A stretch of 64,000 nucleotides of DNA from Chryseobacterium daecheongense (GCA_027920525.1 CP115858.1:1612001-1676000); one strand, 5' to 3'. Counted from the stretch's first letter, positions 1 to 9,139 are shown. Numbers and translations are program-made. Notes: a model not told the origin generated them from the letters alone.

Positions 1-3000
1 TATATATTCTTTCATAACATATAAATTTAGGTTCACAAAACTATGGTGCAACCCAAGCCCGTGCATGGATTCGTGTCCTGAAGTATTAACATCATTTATA
101 CTGGAAGGACTTGCTTGATATAATCCCGAACGATACAAGATAACTTCCGGAGTATTAATATCTTCTACTTCCCCATTAGTGATATTTAAGTTACCCCCGG
201 TTAATGGATCAGCACAAAACTCATTGATACAGAATATTCTCATTTCACGCGTAGTCCGATCAGCTATAGGTATCCGGTTTCGAACATAAGAATGAGACAC
301 ATGAGGATTCAAATATGTTGTTCCCATTGTGGCATAAGTGGTGTAAAAATTAGGAATTGTCGCTCTTGTTAAATCTAAAGTAATTGTCCTAAATGCCTTC
401 ACATCAATTAAAGATTGGTTCAAGGTCCTATTGATTTCACTTAATATTTTGTTTCTAATAGGAAAAGGACTTGTTGTTTCAAAACCTGTTACTGTATTAC
501 TAGTATCTAAATTAGTACTACAGTTTACCAATAAAATATTCGTTTCAAATCTATAATTTTTAGCGTTTGGGACTACTTTCAGCTCTCCCGCAAATTTCTC
601 TACTCCACCTTCGGTGGACAAGCATTGAATAGTTTTTACACTTGAAAATTCATTTTTAGCTAAAATTTCAATTTCTAAAGATCCTGGAAAGACACCTGAG
701 GAACTATTATTTATTTTTAAATTAGTAAAAACATTTCCGAGTTCGTCCGTTGTATCTGGTAAAATGGTTGTAGAAGATGCGTTGATTGATCTGATATCAA
801 AATGCTTTTTTTCAAATTTTAATTTTAAAAGAGAAACAGAACCAGGAGAAGTTAGATTAAAAATTAAGTTTAATCTTACAGTTGTTAAACACTTTAAATT
901 TCCTTCCTCATTTGTTTTAGGAAAAACAGTTGATACACCTGTTGCATCCTTTGATGGATATATCGACAACCAAGGTGAAAAATACATAGATTCAAGTCCT
1001 TTTTGTCTAGGATACGAGAAAAAATTTTGTGAAAATGAATGAAACTCTGTTTTTTCTGCTTTAAAAAAGACATCATTATCATCTTTCTGAGTGAATGTTC
1101 CATCCAGATAATAATGCCCTAAAGTTTCTAAATACTTTCGGTTACCTAAATCACCTGGAAGACCAGAATCTTGAATCCTTACCCAATCAAAACCATATTC
1201 TCCACCCCATGAATTTTTGGGTCTAAAGTGCACCTCATTCTCCGACACAACTAAAGAAAACTCCTGATAATCAGAATATTCTTTTGAAAAAAAGAATAAT
1301 CCATCTATACTATAAACTTCTACCAGGTTTGTACCAGTTGGATACCTTACTTCCAGACCCCCAGCAGTATTTTCAAATTTCAATCCTACATTATACTTTT
1401 TATAGCTTTCGGTATTTGTTGAAGCAACCTCATTTAATTGAATTGAAATATTACTAGCATCCTGGGGCAGATGTGGTGTTGAAGGAGTAGTCGCAGGAGG
1501 TGAAGGATTGTTATACAATAATTTATTGTATTCTTCTTCAGTAATTCCAAATAAGAAAAATTTTTCTTTTAAGCTATTATTTACTTTATGAACTAAGGAC
1601 AATGTGGAAATAGTATTTCCATTATCATTAATTTTACCTTTATATACCGCATATCCTTTGTCGTTAAATAAAAAAGATGCCAATTCTTCAGTATTTGTAA
1701 TTGCTTCACTTACTTTTGAAACATTAAATGCACTAGTGTTTAAGTAACTTTTTTTCTCACCTCCGTGTGTATCTGTAATACTAGTAATATAGAGTTTTCG
1801 TTTTTTGGAGGCGCCTGCCGCATTCTTTCCATAATCACTATAAACTTTTTGTTGAGTTACTGCATTATTGAATTTTAATAAACTCCACAAATTCACTAAA
1901 TTATAACGATTCAAAAAATGAATCTTATTGGTACCACTTGTACCTTCAAAAATATCTTTCGTATTAAATGTCCATAGATCATCAGTATAATTTTCTAATG
2001 GAAATGGCTGATATCCTTTTATATTACAGACGAAAAAGGAAGCAATAGAATAATTTGCTGAGGGACTTCCTACCGGTTCTCCTATATTACTAAACAGATT
2101 TTTAATAGGTTTAGATTGTCCCACAAAAGTGCTATTGTATATCTTAGCTCCATCTATAAAACTTTCTGTGTCGAGATATGGAAAGTTAATGTACGCGAAG
2201 AAGTTAATATCCCTTTGATATATTCTATTATCAAAATTATACTCAAAACTCAATTGGAATTTATTAATGGGGGATCCTGTTCCAGGCTGCTGAAATTCTT
2301 TGATTAATATAGGCCATCCGTTATTTTCATAATCAATCAGATTTTGTGCTTGACCATCCAAATTCAAAGAGACTTTTCCCGAAGGGTAATAAGATGCACC
2401 ATAAAATCTATATGATCTTCCTCTTTCTCCTATTAAATGAAAATAAAGTTTGTGCTTGGTTTGATAATTTTTAACAGCATAGTTGTAAATATTATTTTCC
2501 GAATTTTGAGGCGCAGTAATAGAATGGAAATACAAATTTCCATTGGTAATATGAGCCCCCCAAAATGCTGCAGCATCAACAAACTGATGAATGTTTTCTC
2601 TATATTTTTTCTTTACAGAAACTGGTATAGATGAAGCATCCAACACATAATTAAAGGTTCTTGCAAAACCTAAATCAAATTTAAATAGCTCTTGTTCATA
2701 ATCTAAGCGGTAATCACCTTTATCCAGCACAATATCTAAACCTATTTTATCAGTAAAATTGCCCAGCAACTCTCCTTTATTACATTTAGGTAAATTGGTC
2801 TCAGATTCAGACTTGAAGAAAATACTATCTAATAGTGTGCTATCTGACAAGCTTGGATCATACCCTATTAATTTTGCTTCGATATCACTAGCCACAGGGT
2901 GATTCAGAGCTGTTGCAAGAGCGCTATTTATGTTCCATATTCTTTTAAGAAAATCTGGCGAATTACTGGTTGAATGAGCTAGTTTGGTACCATTTACGAT

Positions 3001-3312
3001 ATCTGCTTTATTAACCCCTCTATAAACAAAATATTTAATTTTAAAAGGGGCATATGAAACAGTGGGTTTTAAAATGATATTGATCTTAGTAGAATCATCT
3101 TTATTAGGTTGTATCAATATATGGCCATCACATATTGCAAAAATTTTGGAAGTTGTAGTTGTCCTAACGAAAGATGTAGTTCTGTACTTATTCGTTTCTT
3201 CTCCCTGAACAGGGCCAAAAGCATCTGTTGCTAAATTAGCAGCGACTGGTCCAGAAAGATTAGTATGATCCACAAAAAAATGTGAATTGGGGGAAAATTT
3301 ATTTATAGACAT
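1..3312 (-). CDS. Large metzincin-motif protein (partial, 3' end outside window)
   Basis: An uninterrupted frame runs from the ATG at 3312 to the left edge, 1104 codons without a stop; I read every in-frame triplet. There is no signal peptide, so the N-terminus looks cytosolic. A Pro/Thr-rich linker lies near residues 600-612. At the edge is HESMHGLGLHH (H1080, E1081, H1084, G1087, H1090), a perfect HExxHxxGxxH metzincin zinc site, followed by SF. The Met-turn and the rest of the catalytic domain would lie beyond position 1. The long N-terminal part matches no family I recognise. A protease of this size without a Sec signal could be a cargo or effector of a non-Sec secretion machine, but nothing in the window shows that. 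Transcribed leftward from an AT-rich gap. Confidence 0.85.
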   Translation of the reverse strand, partial: MSINKFSPNSHFFVDHTNLSGPVAANLATDAFGPVQGEETNKYRTTSFVRTTTTSKIFAICDGHILIQPNKDDSTKINIILKPTVSYAPFKIKYFVYRGVNKADIVNGTKLAHSTSNSPDFLKRIWNINSALATALNHPVASDIEAKLIGYDPSLSDSTLLDSIFFKSESETNLPKCNKGELLGNFTDKIGLDIVLDKGDYRLDYEQELFKFDLGFARTFNYVLDASSIPVSVKKKYRENIHQFVDAAAFWGAHITNGNLYFHSITAPQNSENNIYNYAVKNYQTKHKLYFHLIGERGRSYRFYGASYYPSGKVSLNLDGQAQNLIDYENNGWPILIKEFQQPGTGSPINKFQLSFEYNFDNRIYQRDINFFAYINFPYLDTESFIDGAKIYNSTFVGQSKPIKNLFSNIGEPVGSPSANYSIASFFVCNIKGYQPFPLENYTDDLWTFNTKDIFEGTSGTNKIHFLNRYNLVNLWSLLKFNNAVTQQKVYSDYGKNAAGASKKRKLYITSITDTHGGEKKSYLNTSAFNVSKVSEAITNTEELASFLFNDKGYAVYKGKINDNGNTISTLSLVHKVNNSLKEKFFLFGITEEEYNKLLYNNPSPPATTPSTPHLPQDASNISIQLNEVASTNTESYKKYNVGLKFENTAGGLEVRYPTGTNLVEVYSIDGLFFFSKEYSDYQEFSLVVSENEVHFRPKNSWGGEYGFDWVRIQDSGLPGDLGNRKYLETLGHYYLDGTFTQKDDNDVFFKAEKTEFHSFSQNFFSYPRQKGLESMYFSPWLSIYPSKDATGVSTVFPKTNEEGNLKCLTTVRLNLIFNLTSPGSVSLLKLKFEKKHFDIRSINASSTTILPDTTDELGNVFTNLKINNSSSGVFPGSLEIEILAKNEFSSVKTIQCLSTEGGVEKFAGELKVVPNAKNYRFETNILLVNCSTNLDTSNTVTGFETTSPFPIRNKILSEINRTLNQSLIDVKAFRTITLDLTRATIPNFYTTYATMGTTYLNPHVSHSYVRNRIPIADRTTREMRIFCINEFCADPLTGGNLNITNGEVEDINTPEVILYRSGLYQASPSSINDVNTSGHESMHGLGLHHSFVNLNLYVMKEYI

Positions 3313-4162
3313 TATAAAAAATTTTAATTATTAAATGAAAGATTAGTTTATTAAGAAAAATCAGCATTAGATATAGTCTCTTGAAGAGTCACTCAATTAG
3401 TTCCATGACTTTATTATAACATCACATATTTGAAGTTAATAATATTTATTTCATTTAAGAGTGAGTAAATAGTATAAGGAGAAAGACTTACGTTCATTTT
3501 AGTGAAGGCTCAGATAGTATCATCTTAATTAATTGCTTTCCTTGATTGACAATAAAAGAAGTTAATGATCGTTTTATAAAAATTGAGTACTTGTCAATTT
3601 GCTTCTTCATAATAGTGATTGGTGTTTAGGTATTTTACATATCAATTTGCTTTATCAAAAAATAGAAATAAAGAGTTAATCAAGATCTGAATGGTATTCT
3701 GGCTATTCTCAGTTAAAATTTTATAACCTAGCCTCTATTTTAATTACTGAACCCTAGATCTGGAACAAATCTATTCTAGTGCAACGACAAAACTCGACGC
3801 GTTATATTTTGAAAATGACAAAATTTCAGCTATTCTATAAAGTAATAAAAATATAGTAGCGCTACTACTTTTTCTCTTTGCTCCCTTATTCTGAGAACAA
3901 AACTATTGATGCACAACGACAAAACTCGACGTGTTATTTTTTTAGAATGTTTTTTTTTTTGAAGGTAAGCCGAATACTAGCACTGCCCCAATATTTATCA
4001 TAGCGTCTTAAAAAGTAGGGATTATTTAATATTATTATATTGTACTTATAATTTCGTACTACATCATTTCAGTACAACTTATGCTTATAAGTGAAATGAG
4101 TGTCTGAATCATATCTCTCTTAAATAAGCATGGATAGTATGATTAAATAATATATCTAGAAT
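3313..4162. other. Gene-free AT-rich interval
   Basis: About 850 bases with no convincing gene. It separates the large metzincin-motif gene from the lipoprotein gene, both on the minus strand. It holds two copies of a 24-base direct repeat (listed separately) and a 14-base palindrome TAGTAGCGCTACTA at 3854-3867 followed by a T-rich stretch. A poly-T run occurs near 3948-3960. It may be a remnant of an excised or decayed element. Confidence 0.6.
3782..3937. repeat. Pair of 24-bp direct repeats
   Basis: The sequence CAACGACAAAACTCGACG followed by [C/T]GTTAT occurs at 3782-3805 and 3914-3937, with one mismatch and a 132-base period. Both copies are GC-rich islands in very AT-rich DNA. The interval between them contains a short palindrome. 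They could be recombination or element-end sequences. No integrase or transposase lies beside them in this window. Confidence 0.6.
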
Positions 4163-4897
4163 TTAGTTTTTGATTCTTGAATTCTTTTCAATGATAAAAG
4201 CTCCTGAAACACCATCGTAAATACGAAAAACAAAAGCATCGTTATCAATTGATTCTTTATACTGAATGATCCAAAAAGGTTTTTCTCGAGCAAAATCATC
4301 TTTTGTCAATCCAAGAATTGGAACTGCCGAGAGATCATCATCCAGATAAAGTTTGTACACAGATATATGTGTATTATTATTTTTTTTTGCAATAGCTATA
4401 ATATCCTGTAAATTGGTCTTGAAGAATGTATTATAATTTTTATGCACTTTTATAAGGCCATTTTCATCAAATTTTTCAATTTCTAGTACATAACGCTCAA
4501 CTACTATTTCTCCAATTTCAGGATCTTGAATTTTAGTAGTATTCTGAGATTCTATATATCGCTGTAAGAATCCTTCTGATGAATACGTATAGAACTCAGT
4601 TATATTTTCTTTTAGCTTTTTAATACTTTTAGTAACAGCAACTACTTTAAAGTCTTTTTTCGAAACAGAGGTAGTAATTTCTGCATCTTTTGTTTTTTCA
4701 TATATATAAAAACTTCCCTGCCCAGAAGCCTCAAAAACAATTTTTTGCTTTCCTTCTTGTTTATCTTTATACTTTTTAGATAAATCTTCCAGTTTTGCAA
4801 TATCTATTTTTTTCATATTATCTCCAGTTGTATTTGATAAACTGCTACAGCTAAGAACCGTGAATAACAGAAAGGAATTGATAATTATATATTTCAT
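4163..4897 (-). CDS. Putative lipoprotein, unknown function
   Basis: 244 residues. The N-terminus is a short hydrophobic signal ending in a lipobox (TVLSC, Cys17), so the protein is probably acylated and held in the inner or outer membrane. The rest is a mixed alpha/beta-looking sequence rich in Lys and Glu, with no motif I recognise. It stands alone, with long AT-rich gaps on both sides. No function is proposed. Confidence 0.75.
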   Translation of the reverse strand: MKYIIINSFLLFTVLSCSSLSNTTGDNMKKIDIAKLEDLSKKYKDKQEGKQKIVFEASGQGSFYIYEKTKDAEITTSVSKKDFKVVAVTKSIKKLKENITEFYTYSSEGFLQRYIESQNTTKIQDPEIGEIVVERYVLEIEKFDENGLIKVHKNYNTFFKTNLQDIIAIAKKNNNTHISVYKLYLDDDLSAVPILGLTKDDFAREKPFWIIQYKESIDNDAFVFRIYDGVSGAFIIEKNSRIKN

Positions 4898-5140
4898 ATT
4901 ATTTATTAATTATACCAACATAACATATTGCAATTTTATATAAATATATGTTATTATTTATAATGTTAATATAAATAAATTAGAAAATCTGAAGTCTTGA
5001 ATATACACCAATAAGTTTTTACAAATTTTATTATATACAATATACGAATTGTAGTAAAAACAATTCTTTAAGACTTAAAAAAGCATTAATATAATCAATT
5101 AATAATCAATATTTTAATCTCTTTGAAAATTAATAACATA
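4898..5140. other. AT-rich intergenic stretch upstream of the met leader
   Basis: This interval lies between the divergently transcribed lipoprotein gene and the methionine attenuator region. I see no coding signal in it. It is almost entirely A/T and probably holds the lipoprotein promoter. Confidence 0.4.
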
Positions 5141-5167
5141 AAAAGTCCACTAAAAAAGTAGACTTTT
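5141..5167 (+). promoter_or_regulatory. Inverted repeat just upstream of met-operon promoter
   Basis: AAAAGTCCACT (5141-5151) and AGTAGACTTTT (5157-5167) are 11-base arms with one mismatch and a 5-base spacer. It sits immediately upstream of the -7 box at 5182, where an activator or repressor could bind. It could instead be the 3' hairpin of an upstream transcript, but no gene points toward it. Confidence 0.45.
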
Positions 5168-5181
5168 AAAAATATATGTTT

Positions 5182-5189
5182 TATATTTG
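5182..5189 (+). promoter_or_regulatory. Bacteroidetes -7 box for leader-EamA-metNIQ
   Basis: TATATTTG matches the Bacteroidetes sigma-factor consensus TAnnTTTG exactly. It lies about 25 bases upstream of the leader-peptide ATG at 5215, which fits a start of transcription near 5195. I see no clear -33 TTG element. Confidence 0.6.
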
Positions 5190-5214
5190 CAACCGTATTC
5201 AGGAAATAAAAAAA

Positions 5215-5316
5215 ATGAAACCGGAATTTAAACATACAGCCTTAATGAATAAACAGATGATCAACAAAATGATGATGCATTACTGTATGCGTATGTTCCG
5301 ACATTGCTGTGGTTGA
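5215..5316 (+). CDS. Met/Cys-rich leader peptide (candidate attenuator)
   Basis: A 33-codon frame ending TGA. It contains eight Met (codons 1, 11, 15, 19, 20, 21, 25, 27) and three Cys (24, 31, 32), including a Met-Met-Met run at 5269-5277. It lies downstream of a consensus -7 box and upstream of an intrinsic terminator, ahead of a methionine transport operon. This is the layout of a classical amino-acid attenuator leader. Bases 5316-5320 (ACCTT) overlap the stop codon and can pair with AAGGT at 5346-5350, which is the left arm of the terminator, giving a possible antiterminator. A ribosome stalled on the Met codons would leave ACCTT free. One reaching the stop would cover it and let the terminator form. 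Confidence 0.7.
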   Translation: MKPEFKHTALMNKQMINKMMMHYCMRMFRHCCG

Positions 5317-5344
5317 CCTTACTTTTATAGATATATTATATTCT

Positions 5345-5377
5345 AAAGGTTCTACCACGTTGTAGAGCCTTTTTTTA
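5345..5377 (+). terminator. Attenuator terminator upstream of EamA-metNIQ
   Basis: AAAGGTTCTAC (5345-5355) pairs with GTAGAGCCTTT (5362-5372), an 11-bp stem with one G-U pair and a 6-base loop, followed by a T run. It lies between the leader peptide and the EamA start, not at the end of a gene, so it is positioned to stop transcription before the structural genes. Confidence 0.75.
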
Positions 5378-5407
5378 TTTACATGAACAACATTAAAAAT
5401 ATATACA

Positions 5408-6412
5408 ATGAGTACTACTCACAATAAAAATAATTGGTTGATCCCAATAGCATTTACCAATATTTATGTAATCTGGGGGATTACATTTTTGGCTATTTCT
5501 TTCGGATTACAGGGGTTTCCTCCCTTTATCCTATCAGGTTTCAGATTTTTGGTTGCCGGAATACTTATGCTGGGCTATTTGTCGGCCAAAGGAGAAAAAG
5601 CCAATTCTTTGGGTAACTGGAAAAAAAACGGCATTACCGGGATTCTCATCCTTACCGGTGGAACAGGTCTTGTGGCCTGGGGCGAACAATATGTAACAGC
5701 TTCTGAAGCAGCCATCACGATAGCAACGGGACCGTTTTGGTTTATTGCTATTGATAAAAAGAACTGGAAATATTATTTCTCAGATAAGTTTATACCTATT
5801 GGACTTATTATAGGCTTCATAGGATTGATTTTATTTTTAAAAGGAAGCGTTAGCGCTAATGTTCATCATGCTGCCGTCAGTGATTCTGTTCGGGTTACGG
5901 CATTTGTTGTACTTGCATTAAGTTCGGTTGCATGGGTTCTAGGATCGTTATATTCAAAAAAGAATCCTGCCAGTCAGTCTACTTTTATGAATATTGCCCA
6001 GCAGCTTATTATTGCAGGAGTGGCTTCTTTTGTTATTGCATTTTTCAGAAATGAATGGAATAATTTTTCCTTAACAACAATTCCGTTATCAGCTTGGTTG
6101 GGAGTTTTATTTCTGATTTTCTTCGGATCAATCATCGCTTATCTTTCGTATATCTGGTTATTATCCGTAAAACCTGCGGCTCTGGTAAGTACGCATACTT
6201 ATATTAACCCAATTGTAACGGTATTGGCCGGATGGATTATCGCTAATCAGACCATCAATGGAAACCAGCTGTTTGGACTGACCATTATATTAGCCGGCGT
6301 CCTGCTTACCAATATCACCAAGTATTTCAAGCTTTCAAAACGATCAAAAGTAAAGATCAGAAGGGTGTTACGGTTTACAAAAAGGAACAACAGGCCGTAT
6401 CAGCCCATATAA
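5408..6412 (+). CDS. EamA/DMT family transporter
   Basis: 334 residues with about ten hydrophobic helices in two repeated halves, the usual drug/metabolite transporter architecture. The first half contains WGITFLAISFGLQGFPPF and the second half a second EamA unit ending near residue 310, followed by a basic cytosolic tail. It is the first structural gene after the Met-rich leader and lies 23 bases before metN, so its substrate may be methionine or a related sulfur compound. That link is inferred only from co-transcription. DMT proteins often export amino acids. Confidence 0.85.
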   Translation: MSTTHNKNNWLIPIAFTNIYVIWGITFLAISFGLQGFPPFILSGFRFLVAGILMLGYLSAKGEKANSLGNWKKNGITGILILTGGTGLVAWGEQYVTASEAAITIATGPFWFIAIDKKNWKYYFSDKFIPIGLIIGFIGLILFLKGSVSANVHHAAVSDSVRVTAFVVLALSSVAWVLGSLYSKKNPASQSTFMNIAQQLIIAGVASFVIAFFRNEWNNFSLTTIPLSAWLGVLFLIFFGSIIAYLSYIWLLSVKPAALVSTHTYINPIVTVLAGWIIANQTINGNQLFGLTIILAGVLLTNITKYFKLSKRSKVKIRRVLRFTKRNNRPYQPI

Positions 6413-6435
6413 AATTTCAACGTAATTAAACTATA

Positions 6436-7464
6436 ATGATAGAGATCAAGAACATTTCAAAAACATTTCACAAGAAGAAACAGGCCTTTAAGGCACTCGA
6501 TGATGTCAGTCTCAGTATTGAGCAGGGAGACATTGTCGGAATCATCGGATTTTCAGGAGCCGGAAAAAGTACATTAATACGAACTGTTAATCTGTTGGAA
6601 AGGCCCGACCAGGGACAGATTATTATCAATGGAAAAGATTTCGTTCAGCTAAAATCTAAAGAACTGGCTAAAGAGCGGAAGAAAATAGGAATGATATTTC
6701 AGCATTTCAATCTGCTTTCTTCAAGGACTGTTTTTGAAAATGTAGCATTGCCACTGGAACTGGATAATGTGAACCGGTCAGAAATTCAAAGTAAGGTCAA
6801 CGAACTTTTGAAAATTGTAGGGCTTGAAGAAAAAGCCAGTGAGTATCCTAAAAGTCTTTCCGGAGGACAAAAACAAAGAGTAGCCATTGCGAGGGCATTA
6901 GCTAATGATCCGTACCTTCTGCTTTGTGATGAGGCAACAAGTGCATTAGATCCCGCTACAACCCAGTCGATCTTACAATTATTACGCGATATCAATCAAC
7001 GATTAGGAATTACTATTTTATTGATCACTCACGAAATGGATGTAATCAAGTCGATTTGTAACCACGTCGCTGTTATTGATAAAGGAAAACTCCTTACCAA
7101 AGGAACCCTGCAGGAAATTATTTCGGATAAAGAACATCCGGTTATTAAACAATTTATAAACCCAGGCATCATGACTATACCTCAGGAGCTTAACAAAAAG
7201 CTGCAAAAAGAGCCAAAAGACGGTCTGTTTCCGCTTGTGGAAATAGAGCTTAATGAACATATTACAGTAGAAAAACTACTTTCAAAGATCTATGACGAAT
7301 ATAAAATTCCTTATAAGCTGCTAAAGGCTGATGTAGAATATTTGGGAGATTCCAATTTTGGGAAGCTTCTTCTGCAGCTTCAGGGAGAATCCGAAGAAAA
7401 TCAAAAGGCGATCTATTATTTTAATCAAAATAAAATTCAAAATACAGTAAAGGGCTATGCTTAG
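6436..7464 (+). CDS. metN: Methionine ABC transporter ATP-binding protein MetN
   Basis: 342 residues. An ABC ATPase with Walker A GFSGAGKST (residues about 38-46), signature LSGGQKQR, Walker B LLLCDEATSALD and a switch His in LITHEMD. The C-terminal 75 residues form the NIL ligand-sensing domain typical of MetN, which binds methionine and restrains transport when the cytosolic pool is full. Its last 8 bases overlap metI, so the two are translationally coupled. Energises uptake of D/L-methionine through MetI with MetQ as the binding protein. Confidence 0.95.
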   Translation: MIEIKNISKTFHKKKQAFKALDDVSLSIEQGDIVGIIGFSGAGKSTLIRTVNLLERPDQGQIIINGKDFVQLKSKELAKERKKIGMIFQHFNLLSSRTVFENVALPLELDNVNRSEIQSKVNELLKIVGLEEKASEYPKSLSGGQKQRVAIARALANDPYLLLCDEATSALDPATTQSILQLLRDINQRLGITILLITHEMDVIKSICNHVAVIDKGKLLTKGTLQEIISDKEHPVIKQFINPGIMTIPQELNKKLQKEPKDGLFPLVEIELNEHITVEKLLSKIYDEYKIPYKLLKADVEYLGDSNFGKLLLQLQGESEENQKAIYYFNQNKIQNTVKGYA

Positions 7465-8113
7465 TGATTCGGTAATTTCCCTTTTATCAAAGGGCATTTG
7501 GGAAACAGTATATATGACATTTGTTTCCGGTTTTTTTGGTTTTGTTTTAGGTCTTCCGGTAGGGATTCTTTTGTTTCTTACGAGGAAAGGACAGCTCCTT
7601 GAAAATAAGATCTATAATAGAATTTTATCCATCTTGGTCAATATTTTCAGATCCATTCCATTCATAATTTTGATCGTATGGATGATTCCTTTCACAAGAG
7701 CTTTGGTGGGAACCTCTATTGGAGTTAATGCTGCATTGGTTCCGTTGAGCATAGGAGCGGCACCGTTTATTGCCAGATTGGTTGAAAACAGTCTTCTCGA
7801 AATCCCTTACGGACTTATTGAAACCGCAAGAGCTTTAGGAGCTACTCCACTTCAGATCATCAAAAAAGTACTGCTGCCGGAAGCGCTTCCTTCACTGATC
7901 AACAATGCAACCATCACGCTGATTACTTTGGTAGGCTATTCTGCTATGGGAGGAGCTGTTGGTGCCGGTGGATTGGGACAAATTGGTTATCAGTATGGAT
8001 ACATCGGCTATGATGCTGTAATCATGAACCTTGTTTTGGGGCTTTTGGTCACTTTGGTTTTTATCATTCAGTTTTCTGGAGATAAGCTGGCAAAGAGATT
8101 TGATCACCGGTAA
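7457..8113 (+). CDS. metI: Methionine ABC transporter permease MetI
   Basis: 218 residues with five predicted membrane helices. It carries the permease EAA loop (ETARALGATPLQIIKKVLLP), which docks onto the ATPase. Size and layout match MetI. It overlaps metN by 8 bases. The TAA stop is the first triplet of an imperfectly duplicated repeat that fills the gap to metQ. Confidence 0.95.
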   Translation: MLSDSVISLLSKGIWETVYMTFVSGFFGFVLGLPVGILLFLTRKGQLLENKIYNRILSILVNIFRSIPFIILIVWMIPFTRALVGTSIGVNAALVPLSIGAAPFIARLVENSLLEIPYGLIETARALGATPLQIIKKVLLPEALPSLINNATITLITLVGYSAMGGAVGAGGLGQIGYQYGYIGYDAVIMNLVLGLLVTLVFIIQFSGDKLAKRFDHR

Positions 8114-8284
8114 AGAGTTGGAGCGTGTTTGTGTTGGAGCGTATATGGGTTCAATGGGACCAACAGTAACTCCACGCACACAATTAAACAGTTTTGCTTT
8201 AAAAATTTACTAAAGAGTTGGAGAGAATATGTGTTGGAATTCAATGCGACCAACAACTCCACTCCCACAATTAAACAATTTTGC
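8111..8284 (+). repeat. Imperfect tandem duplication between metI and metQ
   Basis: Copy 1 (8111-8197) and copy 2 (8211-8284) share TAAAGAGTTGGAG, TGTGTTGGA, GACCAACA, ACTCCAC and CACAATTAAACA, in that order. Each copy can fold, because GAGTTGG and GTTGG segments face CCAAC and AACTCC segments. It lies within the operon, so the folded RNA could adjust metQ levels or protect the transcript. It resembles the GTTGAG/CAACTC-type dispersed repeats seen elsewhere in the window. Confidence 0.65.
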
Positions 8285-8329
8285 AGTTCCGCAATTCGCG
8301 ATTCTGCCTTTAAATAAAAATAGTATATA

Positions 8330-9139
8330 ATGAAGAAATTAAAAATCTTAGGACTTCTTACAGCAGGTTTGCTGGTATTTAATGCATGTAATTCAGCTAA
8401 AAAAGATGATCCTAATTACATCAAAGTAGGAATTACCTCAGGACCAGAACAACTGATCGCTGAAACAGCGAAAAAAGTAGCTAAAGAAAAATACAACCTT
8501 GAAGTTGAACTGGTTGCTTTTAATGACTATGTAGTCCCAAATGAAGCATTAAACAATGGTGATATTGATGCCAATGCCTTTCAGCATGTTCCATACCTGA
8601 ATGAACAGTCCAAACAAAGAGGGTATAAACTGGCCGTTGTAGGAAATACATTTGTCTATCCTATAGTTGCCTATTCAAAAAAGATTAGAAATATCAGTCA
8701 GCTACAGAATGGAAGTACTGTTGTAATTCCCAATGACCCGACGAACGGAGGGCGTTCATTGCTGTTACTACAGAAAAATGGTTTATTAAAACTAAAAGAA
8801 GGGGTGGGACTTCTTCCTAAAGTCACTGATATTACAGAAAATCCAAAGCAGCTGAAAATCCTGGAAATTGAAGCACCACAATTACCAAGAGTGCTGGATG
8901 ATAAAGAAGTGGTGATCGCAATCATCAACAATAATTTTGCGGCACAGGCAGGATTGGACGAAACAAAATCCGGGATTTTTAAAGAAGATAAAGATTCACC
9001 TTATGTAAATGTAGTGGTTGCAAGACATGACAATAAAGATGAGGAAAAGGTAAAAAACTTTTTAAAAGCTTACCAGTCTGATGAAGTGGTGAAAAAAGCA
9101 GCAGAGATCTTTAAAGGGGGTGCTGTGAAAGGATGGTAA
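8330..9139 (+). CDS. metQ: Methionine-binding lipoprotein MetQ (NlpA family)
   Basis: 269 residues. Signal peptide with lipobox LLVFNAC (Cys20), then an NlpA/MetQ periplasmic binding fold: IKVGITSGPEQ start, DYVVPNEALNNGDIDANAFQH and NDPTNGGRSLLLL segments are family hallmarks. It is tethered to a membrane and hands methionine to MetI. It is the last gene of the operon. The 216-base gap from metI is longer than others in the operon and filled by a repeat. Confidence 0.95.
   Translation: MKKLKILGLLTAGLLVFNACNSAKKDDPNYIKVGITSGPEQLIAETAKKVAKEKYNLEVELVAFNDYVVPNEALNNGDIDANAFQHVPYLNEQSKQRGYKLAVVGNTFVYPIVAYSKKIRNISQLQNGSTVVIPNDPTNGGRSLLLLQKNGLLKLKEGVGLLPKVTDITENPKQLKILEIEAPQLPRVLDDKEVVIAIINNNFAAQAGLDETKSGIFKEDKDSPYVNVVVARHDNKDEEKVKNFLKAYQSDEVVKKAAEIFKGGAVKGW

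Noticed and set aside
764..1042. 92-codon plus-strand frame
   Set aside because: It lies inside the 1104-codon minus-strand gene, which has clear protein character, and has none of its own.
2116..2634. Two plus-strand frames of 63-65 codons
   Set aside because: Shadows of the large minus-strand gene.
8129..8317. 62-codon frame between metI and metQ
   Set aside because: It runs through the duplicated repeat, has a repeated composition and no promoter; a by-product of the repeat.
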